A stretch of DNA of 64,000 bases from Desulfovibrio sp. Fe33. Lineage in GTDB: Bacteria > Desulfobacterota > Desulfovibrionia > Desulfovibrionales > Desulfovibrionaceae. The translations under genes were made by a program, and so were the position numbers. Positions 40,170 to 49,153 of this stretch are shown piece after piece. The notes beneath the pieces are model-generated. The model was not told the DNA's origin. It saw only the letters and a program-made list of their open reading frames with translations, and made no database searches. Each line of letters starts with the position of its first letter. The stretch's first letter is position 1. The stretch is taken from positions 124,001 to 188,000 of the forward strand of contig NZ_JAQKGU010000006.1 of the NCBI RefSeq assembly GCF_028532725.1, written 5' to 3'.

Positions 40170-40472
40170 GTGGTCAGACATATCGTTATGTGGACGTTGA
40201 AGGATGAAGCGGAAGGCCATTCGGCCGCTGAAAACGGCGCAAAGATGAAGGAGATCCTTGAGGCGTTGAGAGGGCGCATCGAGGGGCTCAGGCACATCGA
40301 GGTCAGTGTGGACATCGTGGCCGCCGATCCCGAGTGCCATGTGATTCTGTGCTCGGAGCACGACGATGTCGACGCCCTGAACCACTACCAGGGTCACCCG
40401 GAACACCAGGCCTGTGTGGCTTTCGTGAAGAAGGTCGCCTCCGGTCGCAAGGCCGTGGATTACGTGATCTAA
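40170..40472 (+). CDS. Dabb-domain (stress-responsive alpha/beta barrel) protein
   Basis: This 100-residue protein starts MVRHIVMWTLKDEAEGHSAA and contains DALNHYQGHPEHQACVAFVK, the Dabb pattern found in small dimeric barrels of mostly unknown function. It uses GTG as start, with AAGGAGAG five bases upstream. The next gene begins 1 base after its stop. Confidence 0.88.
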   Translation: MVRHIVMWTLKDEAEGHSAAENGAKMKEILEALRGRIEGLRHIEVSVDIVAADPECHVILCSEHDDVDALNHYQGHPEHQACVAFVKKVASGRKAVDYVI

Positions 40473-40473
40473 A

Positions 40474-40941
40474 ATGTCTGAACTGGAGAAATTCCGTAAG
40501 GCCGATGCACTAGGGGTGAATCCGAACCAACGCGGCTTGAGAGGGAAGCAAGCCGACGCCAAGGAGGATGCCATGTCCATGCGTTTTGACCAGGAACGGA
40601 AGCGGATTATCTGCCGCTGGGAAGAACCCACCAAGGTGGTCATGAACAAGAAGGAAGGTCTCATCAACCGTTCCAGAATGATTACCGTCAAGGTGAACGA
40701 CAACGGCAAGCTGAACAGCAAGGATCGAAAACGCCATGCGGATCATCCCATGTTTCCGATCATTCGCCGTTTCAATCAGATGCTGAATTCCATCGAATGC
40801 TATCCGAAGTGCGAAAATGAGCACATGTGCGCAGTTTGCGGCACGGTGCATGGGGTTAGCCCCCATTTCGACACCGGGCGCCAGTCCATCGTGTGGCTGT
40901 GCAAGGAGCATCTGGACAATTCGCCCAAGCTGGACGCCTAG
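40474..40941 (+). CDS. Hypothetical protein with a four-cysteine motif
   Basis: This 155-residue, highly charged protein has no family I recognise. Its C-terminal third holds CYPKCENEHMCAVCG, a C-x3-C-x6-C-x2-C pattern that could bind zinc or a cluster, followed by H and C residues (WLCKEHLDNS). The N-terminal half is basic. It is coupled to the Dabb gene and followed by a strong terminator, so the two form a short operon. Confidence 0.75.
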   Translation: MSELEKFRKADALGVNPNQRGLRGKQADAKEDAMSMRFDQERKRIICRWEEPTKVVMNKKEGLINRSRMITVKVNDNGKLNSKDRKRHADHPMFPIIRRFNQMLNSIECYPKCENEHMCAVCGTVHGVSPHFDTGRQSIVWLCKEHLDNSPKLDA

Positions 40942-40997
40942 AGAACCGAATGTCGCTTCGGGCCGGACCGCCCGAGCCTGTAGCGCGTCCGAAAAAA

Positions 40998-41045
40998 CGG
41001 ACAAAAAAACGCACTCGAATTGCCGGGTGCGTTTTTTTTTGTCCG
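40998..41045 (+). terminator. Terminator after the 40474-40941 gene
   Basis: CGGACAAAAAAACGCAC pairs with GTGCGTTTTTTTTTGTCCG around a short inner stem. It has a long T run and is very strong on the plus strand. Confidence 0.92.
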
Positions 41046-41157
41046 TTTTCCCGGACCGTGAACAGGGTCAAGCCGTTTTCGATCACCGCCTTTATCCGCA
41101 TGGACGGTCGCACGAGTCTTGCCTCGGAGCGGATATTCGATCGGTGCCCGGCAACGG

Positions 41158-41511
41158 TATAATAAACGCGCGGGGGACCCGGATGCGGGGCTGTCGTTAT
41201 TCACGGCCGATATTCTCCCAAAAGAAACCCATATGTTTGACTCCGGGCGTCGCGGAGTAAGACGGTCCGGTCCGCTGGCGCACACAGGGGGCAAGGGGGC
41301 GGCGTCTTGATCGCCGAGCAATCAGCAGGACAGCGGACTGGGGCGCGGGTTTACCGGCACTTTTAAAGGGGAGGTCCGGACGGGGTGAATCAAGGTGAAA
41401 TCACCCGGCTGGTGCCGCAAAGCGGCTTCTACGCCTGATTATTCCCTTCAGGGAGTAGTTGGGGTGGTTTCCAACGAAAAGGCCCCGCGCATCGCGCGGG
41501 GCCTTTGGCTT
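41158..41511 (+). ncRNA. Possible structured non-coding RNA
   Basis: A perfect TATAAT at 41158-41163 (with a poor -35, TTCGAT, 16 bases upstream) precedes ~340 bases without a believable reading frame. They end at the strong hairpin 41481-41503. The stretch contains many short stems, for example GCCGC/GCGGC near 41422-41434 and CCTGA/TCAGG near 41436-41456. Bases 41166-41175 could pair with the terminator arm. It matches no RNA family I can name. Confidence 0.35.
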
Positions 41512-41512
41512 T
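41477..41512 (-). terminator. Terminator after nhaB, bidirectional
   Basis: GGCCCCGCGC and GCGCGGGGCC form a perfect 10-bp stem with a 3-base loop, flanked by AAAA and TTT. On the minus strand it ends the ion-transport operon. Confidence 0.88.
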
Positions 41513-41530
41513 GTCGGTGTTTCGGATGGC

Positions 41531-43153
41531 CTACCAGGAGAAGAAGTAGGTGGCGGCCAGGCCGGTGATGGACATGGTGATCGTGTAGGGCAGCGCCAGG
41601 ACGACCATGCGGCCGTAGGACAGCCTGATGACCGGGGCCAGCGCCGAGGTCAGCAGGAACAGGAAGGCTGCCTGTCCGTTCGGAGTGGCCACGGACGGGA
41701 TGTTGGTACCCGTGTTGATGGCCACGGCAAGGTGGTCGAGCTGGGTCATGACTTCGGTGACCTTGCCCTGGATGTCGGCGGGAAGCGAGGCGATGACGTC
41801 GGCGCGGGCCATGTGCGGATCGGTGAGACGGTCCATCAGGGCTACGCCGTCGGGGACGCCGGGGATCGCGGCCAGGACTTGTTCGAAGTGCATCTTGGTT
41901 TCCGAGATGTAGACTGTCGCCACGAAAACGTTGTCCGAGATCATGGAGAGCAAGCCGTTGGCCGAGTAGTAGGCGGCCAACTGGACCTGGCCGTTCAGGC
42001 CGAGGACGAAGTCCATGACCGGAGCGAAGAGGTGCTGGTCGTGGATGACGCCGACGATGGCGAAGAAGACCACGAGCAGCGCGGTGAAGGGCAGTGCCTC
42101 TTCGAAGGCGGGGCCGAGCTGATGTTCGTCGATGAAGCCGTTGAAGGCGGTCAGGAAGACGATGACGGACAGGCCGATGATGCCGACTTCGGCCAGGTGC
42201 AGCGCCAGAGCGACGATGAGCCAGATACCGACCAGGGCCTGGACCACGAGCTTGGCCTTGCCCTGAACGCCGCGCTTGGATTCCATTTCGATGGCGGTTT
42301 CAAGCAGATGGGAGCGGATGTTGCCGGGCAGTTGCGCGCCGTAACCGAAGAGATGGAATTTCTCAACGACCACGCAGGTCAGCAGGCCGGCCAGAAGGAC
42401 GGGCATGGAAACGTGGGCCACGTTGAGGAAGAAGGGCACGAAGTGCCAGCCCATTTCCGCGCCGATGAGCAGGTTCTGAGGCTCGCCCACCAGGGTGCAG
42501 ACGCCGCCCAGCGCGGTGCCGACCGCGCCGTGCATCATAAGGTTGCGCAGGAAGGCCCTAAATTCCATCAGGTCGTTGCGGTTCTGCTCCTTGACCGTCT
42601 CGTCGGAGCAGAGGTCGTGGGTGCAGGTCATGTTCTTGCCGGAGGCGAACCTGTGGTAGACGTTGTAGAACCCGAATGCGACGGCGATAATGACCGCGGT
42701 GACGGTCAGGGCGTCCAGGAATGCGGACAGGAACGCGCCCGCGAAACAGAAGAGCAGCGAGATGAGGATCTTGGACTGCACGCGGGTGAGGATGCGGGTG
42801 AAGGTGTACTGCAGGAAGTCCTTCATGAAGTAGATGCCCGCAACCATGAAGATCAGGAGCAGGATGACCGGGAAGTTGGTCAGGGCTTCATGATACACCG
42901 TGGCGGGTGATGTCATGCCCATAATGATGGCTTCCACGGCCAGCAGGCCGCCCGCGGGAAGCGGGTAGCATTTAAGCGCCATGGCCAGGGTGAAGATGAA
43001 TTCACCTATCAGTACCCAGCCTGCAATGAATGGTCCGGCAGTGACCATTAGGATCGGGTTGATGATCAAAAAGGCGACGATGGCCATTTTGTACCAGTTG
43101 GGCGCGCTTCCGAGGAAGTTTTTGCTGAAGGCCTGGGTCAGTGTCTGAGGCAT
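41531..43153 (-). CDS. nhaB: NhaB-type Na+/H+ antiporter
   Basis: This 540-residue inner-membrane antiporter has about 12 hydrophobic helices. It starts [20 protein letters not shown], which is typical for NhaB, and includes [40 protein letters not shown] and [20 protein letters not shown]. It exports sodium using the proton gradient. The ATG at 43153 follows CAGGAG. It is the last gene of the cluster that includes a sodium-coupled carboxylate transporter. Confidence 0.94.
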   Translation of the reverse strand: MPQTLTQAFSKNFLGSAPNWYKMAIVAFLIINPILMVTAGPFIAGWVLIGEFIFTLAMALKCYPLPAGGLLAVEAIIMGMTSPATVYHEALTNFPVILLLIFMVAGIYFMKDFLQYTFTRILTRVQSKILISLLFCFAGAFLSAFLDALTVTAVIIAVAFGFYNVYHRFASGKNMTCTHDLCSDETVKEQNRNDLMEFRAFLRNLMMHGAVGTALGGVCTLVGEPQNLLIGAEMGWHFVPFFLNVAHVSMPVLLAGLLTCVVVEKFHLFGYGAQLPGNIRSHLLETAIEMESKRGVQGKAKLVVQALVGIWLIVALALHLAEVGIIGLSVIVFLTAFNGFIDEHQLGPAFEEALPFTALLVVFFAIVGVIHDQHLFAPVMDFVLGLNGQVQLAAYYSANGLLSMISDNVFVATVYISETKMHFEQVLAAIPGVPDGVALMDRLTDPHMARADVIASLPADIQGKVTEVMTQLDHLAVAINTGTNIPSVATPNGQAAFLFLLTSALAPVIRLSYGRMVVLALPYTITMSITGLAATYFFSW

Positions 43154-43205
43154 TGTCGGATACTCCTGATGATTGGATTGCCGGGATCTGTCTCGTGTGC
43201 AAGAA

Positions 43206-44627
43206 CTAGTCCCCAATGGTCATTGTTGGATACATACCGGCATCCTTGCCTGATTGGAAAGGCTGAAGGATATTGAAGGCTGCATCCCTTGTCTTCTGGG
43301 CATGTCCGCGGGTTTTGTCGGACCCGTCGAAATATGCGCCGTTTTCTTCGCGAATATGGTCGATGCGGTGTCTGAACGCCTCGACGAAAGCCTTTCCGTC
43401 GCCCGTGAAGGTGGCGGTACCCAGAGCTACGTCCGAGGCGTTGGCCAACTCGTCCAAGTCTATGGAATGCGCTTCAAGGTCGGCCTGCGTCGTGATATAA
43501 CCCCAAACAGCAGAGTTGTCAGGGATTATTATGCATTCTTTCGCATCAATAATGGTGTGAGGCATGACTATCGAGTTACGGCCGATAGTTATGGGACAAT
43601 CCTGCCGGCCGTGAACGTAGGAGTTGAAGCCTATGAAGACGTTTTCGTCGACGGTGGTCCAGATGACTTTGCCGCCGTGGGCGGTGACGTCGTTGCCCTT
43701 GTAGATGGAATTCTGGATGTAGCAATTCTCCTGGGCGTTTGAGCCCTTGCCTATGTAGGAGTCCTCCACGTGCGCGCGCTGCACGATGAGGGCGTTCTCG
43801 CCTACAACGCATTTGCCCTTGATGACCGCGTACGGAGAAACGTAGGCCGTTTCCGGCACGTCGAAATCGGTTTCCGGGCGGGCTGTGGAGTAGATGGGCA
43901 CGAAGTCTTCCTTGTATTCATCCACGTAGTCCACGAACTTGCCGCTCAGGTGGCCGTTTTCATCCAGCTTGACGTACTGCTCGATCACGCCTTCCGGGAA
44001 AACATAGTTGAATTCGAAAAGGTTGTTGGCCTTGATCCAGACGCGGCCGGGCTCCACCGTGGTCCGCGAAAGGTCTCCCGCCTGGACGTAGGCGAAGTCG
44101 CCGATGACGCAGTTGTGCATGATGGACAGGTCGGCGGTGGCGAATGCTCCCAGGTAGACTCCTTCCAGGGTGGTGCCGTGGATGTTGGAGTAATGCATGG
44201 CCGTCGAGTTGAGGATGCGAAAAACTTCGGGCGTCTCCGGGTTCTTGGAGTTGTTGTGGACCAGGGTCTTGACCAGGAAGGAATTGATGATGCGGATGAC
44301 CTCGTCATAGAAGAGCTTGGTCTTGACCCCGTTGAATTCGACCACGTCCCCCCTGCGCTTGAGCTCGTCGCCGCGCACGTTGGATTTGTAGAGAACCGAG
44401 TGGTCCACCTGGGTCTTGCCGAGGAAATAGGTCCCGGCCAGGTTCGAGTTCTTGAATTTGAAGCTGATGGGGTGGTCTTCGGTCAGGGCGTAGAACGCGT
44501 AGTAGAGCAGGTGGCGTTCACGCGGGATGCAATTTTGAAGGATGGACCGGACGTCGACTCCCATGGGCTTGAGGTTGACGTTTACCCTGGACGTTATGTG
44601 ATCGAATACTGCTTCGAGTTTTTCCAT
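43206..44627 (-). CDS. Hexapeptide-repeat (left-handed beta-helix) protein
   Basis: This 473-residue protein has a central run of hexapeptide-like repeats (for example [40 protein letters not shown]), as in acyltransferases and gamma carbonic anhydrases. The N-terminal ~150 residues and C-terminal ~80 residues are not recognised. No clear catalytic histidine pattern can be assigned, so the reaction is unknown. It lies between the DASS transporter and nhaB. Confidence 0.8.
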   Translation of the reverse strand: MEKLEAVFDHITSRVNVNLKPMGVDVRSILQNCIPRERHLLYYAFYALTEDHPISFKFKNSNLAGTYFLGKTQVDHSVLYKSNVRGDELKRRGDVVEFNGVKTKLFYDEVIRIINSFLVKTLVHNNSKNPETPEVFRILNSTAMHYSNIHGTTLEGVYLGAFATADLSIMHNCVIGDFAYVQAGDLSRTTVEPGRVWIKANNLFEFNYVFPEGVIEQYVKLDENGHLSGKFVDYVDEYKEDFVPIYSTARPETDFDVPETAYVSPYAVIKGKCVVGENALIVQRAHVEDSYIGKGSNAQENCYIQNSIYKGNDVTAHGGKVIWTTVDENVFIGFNSYVHGRQDCPITIGRNSIVMPHTIIDAKECIIIPDNSAVWGYITTQADLEAHSIDLDELANASDVALGTATFTGDGKAFVEAFRHRIDHIREENGAYFDGSDKTRGHAQKTRDAAFNILQPFQSGKDAGMYPTMTIGD

Positions 44628-44656
44628 TATGCTCCCCGTGGTTTTGGTTGTTGCAC

Positions 44657-44692
44657 AAAACGGCTGCCACGCCTAAGCGCGGCAGCCGTTTT
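44657..44692 (-). terminator. Hairpin terminator after the DASS transporter
   Basis: AAAACGGCTGCC and GGCAGCCGTTTT pair around a small inner stem. On the minus strand the T-run is only four long, so partial read-through into the next gene is plausible. Confidence 0.75.
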
Positions 44693-44719
44693 ATTACTGC
44701 GATTATACTCCCTTGATCG

Positions 44720-46195
44720 TTAACCCCCGACGGGAATCGTGATGGGCATACCCATGAGAGGCCAGATGACCAGGACGGCGAGGCCGACCACGACCATGAG
44801 CAACAGGGATGCCGGGACGCCCCAGGCGAAGAATTCACCGGTGGTGAACTGGCCGGAGTCGTAGGCGATGGCGTTGGGCGCCGCGCCTACCAGGAGCAGG
44901 AAGGGCATACCCGCCATGACCAGCGAGGCGTACAGGATGACTTCGGGAGCCACGCCCAGGTAAGGGGCGATGACCAGGGCCACGGGAAGCGATATGGCGA
45001 TTGCCGCCACGTTCATGATGAAGTTGGTCATGATCATCACGAAGAAGGCGATGGACATGACGAAGACGAACCAGTTGGCGTTCTGGAACATGACCAGCCA
45101 GTTGACGGCCATCCACTTGGCCGCGCCGGTCTGCCACAGACAGAAGCCGATGGACATGGCACCCGCGAAAAGCAGGATGATGTTCCAGGGGATGTCTTCC
45201 AGGTCCTTGAGGTCCAGGATCTTGAAGATGAAGAAGAGGACGGAGGAGCAAAGGATGATGGCGGTCTTGTCAACGGCCTTGAGCGCCGGGACGAAGGCCC
45301 GCAGGGACATGATCAGGATGACGGAGCCGACGATGATGGCCGCCATGATTTCGGCGCGGGTCAGGCCGCCCATCTTGGCGTTGAGCTCGCGGGCCTTTTC
45401 GCGCAGGCCGGGGATGCGGTCCTTTTCGGGCTTGCAGACGATCATGAAGAAGCCCCAAAGGAGGAGGGTCATTCCCCAGCCGATGGGAGCCATGTAGTAG
45501 GACAGCTCGAAGAAGCCGACTTCAACGCCGACGATTTCCTTGAAGAAGCCCAGAGCCACCGCGCCGCGGGCCGCGCCGAGCAGGGTGACGACTGAGCCTG
45601 CGCCGGCCACATAGGCCATGCCGATGAACAATCCCTTGCCGAACTTGGTGGGCCGGTCGCCTTCGCCGTAGAGGGCGTAGATGGCCAGCAGCAGCGGATA
45701 GATGGTCGCGGCCACGGCGGTGTGCGCCATGATGTGGGTCAGGGCGGCGGTGACCACGAACACGCCGAGATAGATCATCGAGGTGCGTTCGCCCACAACG
45801 TCGAGCATCTTGTACGCCAGCCGTTTGGTCAGGCCGGTCTTGGTGAAGACCAGGCCGATCATGATGGACGCGAAGATGAAGAGGACCGAGGGGTCCATGA
45901 AGTCCTTGAACGCTTCGTTGGCCGTGCGGACGTGGAACATGACCTGAAGGATGCCGATCATCAGCGACGTGATGCCGATGGGCACAACTTCAAAGACCCA
46001 CCATGTGCCAGCCAGAAGGAAGACCGCGATGGCTCCCTTGGCCTGCGTGGACAGGATGAAGTGTTCGCCCTTGGGGTCGATGGCGTCCGGCCAGGCCGGG
46101 GAATAATAAACGATGGCGAAAAGAAAGACGCCCGTGAGCATGAATGCCAGGCGTTTCCAATCGAAGGCGGATTTTGCAGTGCTTGCTGTCTCCAT
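44720..46195 (-). CDS. DASS-family sodium:dicarboxylate/anion symporter
   Basis: This 491-residue inner-membrane transporter of the SLC13/DASS family has about 12 helices. Marks are LLAGTWWVFEVVPIGITSLM, the conserved LLGAARGAVALGFFKE, and PFLLLVGAAPNAIAYDSGQF near the C-terminus, which carry the sodium-binding SNT-like sites in this family. The substrate could be a dicarboxylate, sulfate or tricarboxylate. It follows the CBS-domain gene by 27 bases. Confidence 0.9.
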   Translation of the reverse strand: METASTAKSAFDWKRLAFMLTGVFLFAIVYYSPAWPDAIDPKGEHFILSTQAKGAIAVFLLAGTWWVFEVVPIGITSLMIGILQVMFHVRTANEAFKDFMDPSVLFIFASIMIGLVFTKTGLTKRLAYKMLDVVGERTSMIYLGVFVVTAALTHIMAHTAVAATIYPLLLAIYALYGEGDRPTKFGKGLFIGMAYVAGAGSVVTLLGAARGAVALGFFKEIVGVEVGFFELSYYMAPIGWGMTLLLWGFFMIVCKPEKDRIPGLREKARELNAKMGGLTRAEIMAAIIVGSVILIMSLRAFVPALKAVDKTAIILCSSVLFFIFKILDLKDLEDIPWNIILLFAGAMSIGFCLWQTGAAKWMAVNWLVMFQNANWFVFVMSIAFFVMIMTNFIMNVAAIAISLPVALVIAPYLGVAPEVILYASLVMAGMPFLLLVGAAPNAIAYDSGQFTTGEFFAWGVPASLLLMVVVGLAVLVIWPLMGMPITIPVGG

Positions 46196-46222
46196 GAGAG
46201 TCTCCTCGTTGGACCGAACGGC

Positions 46223-46744
46223 CTAGTCGGCTTTGGCGCAGGTGTTCATGCGGCCGATGATTTCGTTGAAGACGTCCGACATGCGCAGGACGCCGGTGAT
46301 CTTGCCGTCACGACGGACGATCAGCGGCTGGGGCGTGCCGACCATGTACATGTGCACGCCGTATTCGATGTCGCTGTCTTCATCCAGGTATTGGTCCTCT
46401 TCGGGGACATGCATGGCGTCGGTGACCTTGATCGCGACGCCTCGGGCGCAGATGTTGCCCAGGGTGTCGGACCAGAGGTTGAACTCCTTGAACTGCTCGG
46501 CGACATACCGATTGGAGAGAATGTCGCTGTCCAGGTCTTTCTTGAAAAGTTTTTTGTAGTTGGGCTCCAGCGCGGTGATGATGTCGGTCATGGTCAGGAC
46601 CCCGGCGAAGGCGCCCCGTTCGTCCACGATGAAAATGTCCCGATGGGTGCCGCCCTGTAGCGCGGCGACCACGTCGCCGAGCGTGGCGTCCGTGCCCAGC
46701 GTCCGGTAGTCCCCCACCGGGGTCATAAGCTCTTTGACTTTCAT
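46223..46744 (-). CDS. CBS-domain pair protein
   Basis: This 173-residue protein consists of two CBS domains (MKVKELMTPVGDYRTLGTDA and IKVTDAMHVPEEDQYLDEDS). Such pairs bind adenine nucleotides and adjust the activity of partners, often transporters. The ATG at 46744 follows GGAGGAAGGAA. It heads the transporter operon and may control the DASS transporter (inference). Confidence 0.88.
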   Translation of the reverse strand: MKVKELMTPVGDYRTLGTDATLGDVVAALQGGTHRDIFIVDERGAFAGVLTMTDIITALEPNYKKLFKKDLDSDILSNRYVAEQFKEFNLWSDTLGNICARGVAIKVTDAMHVPEEDQYLDEDSDIEYGVHMYMVGTPQPLIVRRDGKITGVLRMSDVFNEIIGRMNTCAKAD

Positions 46745-46921
46745 GTATTCCTTCCTCCCAAGAAGTACTGTTGACACATTGCGGCGACTCCCCCTCTGCC
46801 AGGAAGCAGGTCGCCGCGTTGAAGTGAACACAGCCTCGGACCAGTTGACCGACGCCGACCCCCATCGGCGTGACCTTGTGAGCGAATCTCGCAGTCTAAA
46901 ACGATCAAGTGACCCGCGTTT

Positions 46922-47034
46922 CTATAGATAGCAATTGGTTCCTTGCGTCAAGCGTCTTACGTGAAATTTTTCGCAAGGACGAAATGAAACATTGTGGAAC
47001 GGTTCTGAAACGGCCGCCTGTCTCAAAGTGAAAC
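46922..47034 (-). promoter_or_regulatory. Promoter region of the CBS/DASS operon with phased TGAAAC boxes
   Basis: On the minus strand TTGACG (46951-46946) and TCTATA (46928-46923) are spaced 17 bases apart as a possible sigma-70 promoter. Further upstream TGAAAC occurs on the plus strand at 46985, 47006 and 47029, spaced 21 and 23 bases, i.e. about two helical turns. Between here and the CBS start nothing else is seen. Confidence 0.4.
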
Positions 47035-47054
47035 AAAAAGAAACTAAAAGCGTG

Positions 47055-47393
47055 TCAGAAATAGAATTGCCCAGGGGAAAGCTGACCGGCGAGGTAGGCT
47101 TCCAGAATGGGATCGACCTGGCCGCAGACGTTGTCTACGACCTTGATGCCTTTGCGTTTCAGAAACTCGAAAACCTCGTTTTCTATGCCCGCGCAAATGA
47201 TGGTCTGGATGTTCTCGGCCATGACCAGCCTGTACATGGCCTCGGCCGACGGTGTTTCAAAGTCGATGACCCGCTCGTTCAGGGTGCCCATGGCGCTGGT
47301 TTCCCGGGTGATGGAAATAATGAGCACCTTGGGGGCGAGGTCGAAGCGCGGGGACAGTTCGTCGTCCATGATGGGGATGAGGATATTTTCCAT
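47055..47393 (-). CDS. NifX/NifB-type dinitrogenase cofactor family protein (MTH1175-like)
   Basis: This 112-residue single-domain protein (NILIPIMDDELSPRFDLAPK, TIICAGIENEVFEFLKRKGI) belongs to the family that carries Fe-Mo or related metal clusters. Orange-protein (Orp) components of Desulfovibrio are in this group. No nif genes are nearby. It follows a sigma-54-type regulator gene by nine bases, an arrangement like the Orp locus of D. vulgaris. Confidence 0.88.
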   Translation of the reverse strand: MENILIPIMDDELSPRFDLAPKVLIISITRETSAMGTLNERVIDFETPSAEAMYRLVMAENIQTIICAGIENEVFEFLKRKGIKVVDNVCGQVDPILEAYLAGQLSPGQFYF

Positions 47394-47402
47394 GCGGTCC
47401 GC

Positions 47403-48791
47403 CTATTCTATGCCGAAGTGTTTCATCTTGCGCCACAGGGTGGAGCGGCCCCAGCCCAACAGTTCGGCGGCCTTTGACTTGCGGCCGCCGGTCTTGACCA
47501 GCGCTTCCATTATCATTTTACGCTGCACATCCTCCCATCGTTCGGGAGGGGCGGCCAGGACCGCGCCTGCCTCCACCGGCCTCGGAGGTGTGGACAGGTT
47601 CTCGGGCAGGTTCGGCGCGTGGAGCATATAGCCGGGCAGGTGACGCATTCGAATGACGTTGGTGTCGCAGAAGTTGACCGCATATTCGATGAGGTTGCGC
47701 AGCTCCCTGATGTTGCCGGGAAATTCATAGGAGCGCATCAGGGTTTCCACGTTCTTGGAGAAACGGTCCACCTTTTTGCCGTAGCGGACCTGGAACATTT
47801 TCAGGAAGTGGTCCAGCAGCAGGAGCAGGTCTTCGCCACGTTCGCGCAAGGGCGGCAGGTGCAGCCGGATGACGTTGAGCCGGTAGAGTAGGTCGCGCCG
47901 GAACCGTTTGCGGCGGACCATGTCCTCCAGGTCGTAATGGCTGGCGGCCATGATGCGGACATCCGTATGGACGACCTTGGTGGAGCCGATCGGACGCACG
48001 GCGTGATCGTCCATGTAGGCCAGCAGCTTGGTCTGCAACGGCAGGGGAAGATCGCCGATTTCGGTGAAAAAGAGGGTGCCCCCGTGGGCCATGCGCAGTC
48101 TGCCTGGCTTGGCCTGGTCCGCGCCGGGCAAGGCGTTCTTGGTGTGGCCGAAGAGTTCGGACTCCAGCAGCGGCACGGGCAGCGCGCCGCAGTTCACCTT
48201 GACGAAGGGGCCGTCCCGGTCGGACTCCTTGTGGATTTCCTCGGCCAGCATGTCCTTGCCCGTGCCCGTCTCGCCGGTGATGAGCACCGGCGAATCGGTT
48301 TGGGCGATGGACGGGGTCATGGAGAATATCTTGCGTACCTCGGGGCTCCGGCCCACCAGTTCGCCCAGCCCGGAAACTCCGCTGACGATCTCGTCCAGGG
48401 CGTGAATCGACGCGGGCATCAGCGTTTCGATGACTCCCCGGACGGACCCGTCGTCGGCCACCAGCGGCGCGAGGGTCAGGTGGATGCTGAGTTTTTCCCG
48501 GTCGCGGTTGATGATGTTCGTTTCCACGGTCCGGGCCCGCTTGTCCGCCCATTCGCCCCGCATGGGACACTTTCGCATACAGTAGTCCGAGCGCAGGGCG
48601 TGGTGGCATCGAATGCCGAGGACCTGGTCTCCGCTCACCCCGGTCAGGGACTCGTAGTTCCTGTTCACGGCCAGCAACGTTCCGTTCCTGTCCATGATGG
48701 CCACGCCCAAAGGAAGCACGTCCAGGAGGGCGGCAAGTCCCTGCTTGTTCGATAGGTTGCGTATCAGCGCTGCCGGATCGGCTATGGCCAT
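47403..48791 (-). CDS. PAS-AAA+-Fis regulator with degenerate sigma-54 contact and Walker B motifs
   Basis: This 462-residue protein has an N-terminal PAS domain with three cysteines (C62, C71, C75 in RCHHALRSDYCMRKCPMRGE). The AAA+ domain has intact Walker A GETGTGKD (173-180), and a Fis-type helix-turn-helix forms the C-terminus. The GAFTGA loop that contacts sigma-54 reads NALPGA (219-224), and Walker B is FFTEIG with threonine in place of aspartate. It may have lost sigma-54 activation and act as a repressor or sigma-54-independent regulator (inference). The ATG at 48791 follows AAGGA. Confidence 0.9.
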   Translation of the reverse strand: MAIADPAALIRNLSNKQGLAALLDVLPLGVAIMDRNGTLLAVNRNYESLTGVSGDQVLGIRCHHALRSDYCMRKCPMRGEWADKRARTVETNIINRDREKLSIHLTLAPLVADDGSVRGVIETLMPASIHALDEIVSGVSGLGELVGRSPEVRKIFSMTPSIAQTDSPVLITGETGTGKDMLAEEIHKESDRDGPFVKVNCGALPVPLLESELFGHTKNALPGADQAKPGRLRMAHGGTLFFTEIGDLPLPLQTKLLAYMDDHAVRPIGSTKVVHTDVRIMAASHYDLEDMVRRKRFRRDLLYRLNVIRLHLPPLRERGEDLLLLLDHFLKMFQVRYGKKVDRFSKNVETLMRSYEFPGNIRELRNLIEYAVNFCDTNVIRMRHLPGYMLHAPNLPENLSTPPRPVEAGAVLAAPPERWEDVQRKMIMEALVKTGGRKSKAAELLGWGRSTLWRKMKHFGIE

Positions 48792-49097
48792 GGATATCCT
48801 TCGGTTGAACGATTTTTCACAAGCCAGTGAACCATAATGAAACGTAGTCGGGATGACAAGCGGGGATGCGTTGCGGGCGGGGGTATTCATGCTTTTCGAC
48901 ATGAAAAAGGGAACTGCTCCTTAAATTTCCTGATGAATAAAATCCGGCGGTGAAAGCCGTTTCGCGGCAATGGCCGGGTGATTTCGCTTCCGGAGGGCGA
49001 GGGGCGCGCCCTTGCATCCCATGTATGCGCTTTCGGCGCGTTTTTTTACTCCGCGGTGTTCTGCCGCGAAAGTGGGGGAGTCAACGATATTGGATCC
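48792..49097. promoter_or_regulatory. Upstream region of the degenerate regulator, with two inverted repeats
   Basis: TTCAC/GTGAA (48816-48831) and TTCATG/CATGAA (48886-48905) are perfect short inverted repeats before the 48791 start, and TGAAAC occurs at 48838-48843. A plus-strand mini hairpin GCGC/GCGC with T7 lies near 49027-49047. No reading frame is convincing. Confidence 0.4.
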
Positions 49098-49128
49098 AAA
49101 AAAAGGCGCGGGGAATTCCCCGCGCCTC
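49098..49128 (-). terminator. Terminator after the heme chemoreceptor gene
   Basis: GAGGCGCGGGGAATTCCCCGCGCC followed by seven T on the minus strand: a perfect palindromic stem. Confidence 0.9.
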
Positions 49129-49153
49129 GGTTGCATTTTTGGCTTGTTCGCCG

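Noticed and set aside
41250-41360. Resemblance to a c-di-GMP (GEMM-I) riboswitch
   Set aside because: Segments such as CACACAGGGGGCAAG and GCGGGTTTACCGG recall the motif, but the central conserved ACGCAAAGCC part and the three-way junction cannot be made, and no gene follows on that strand.
41375-41440. Resemblance to a cobalamin riboswitch core
   Set aside because: GGTGAAATCACC and CCGCAAAGCGG look similar, but there is no B12 box and no downstream gene on that strand.
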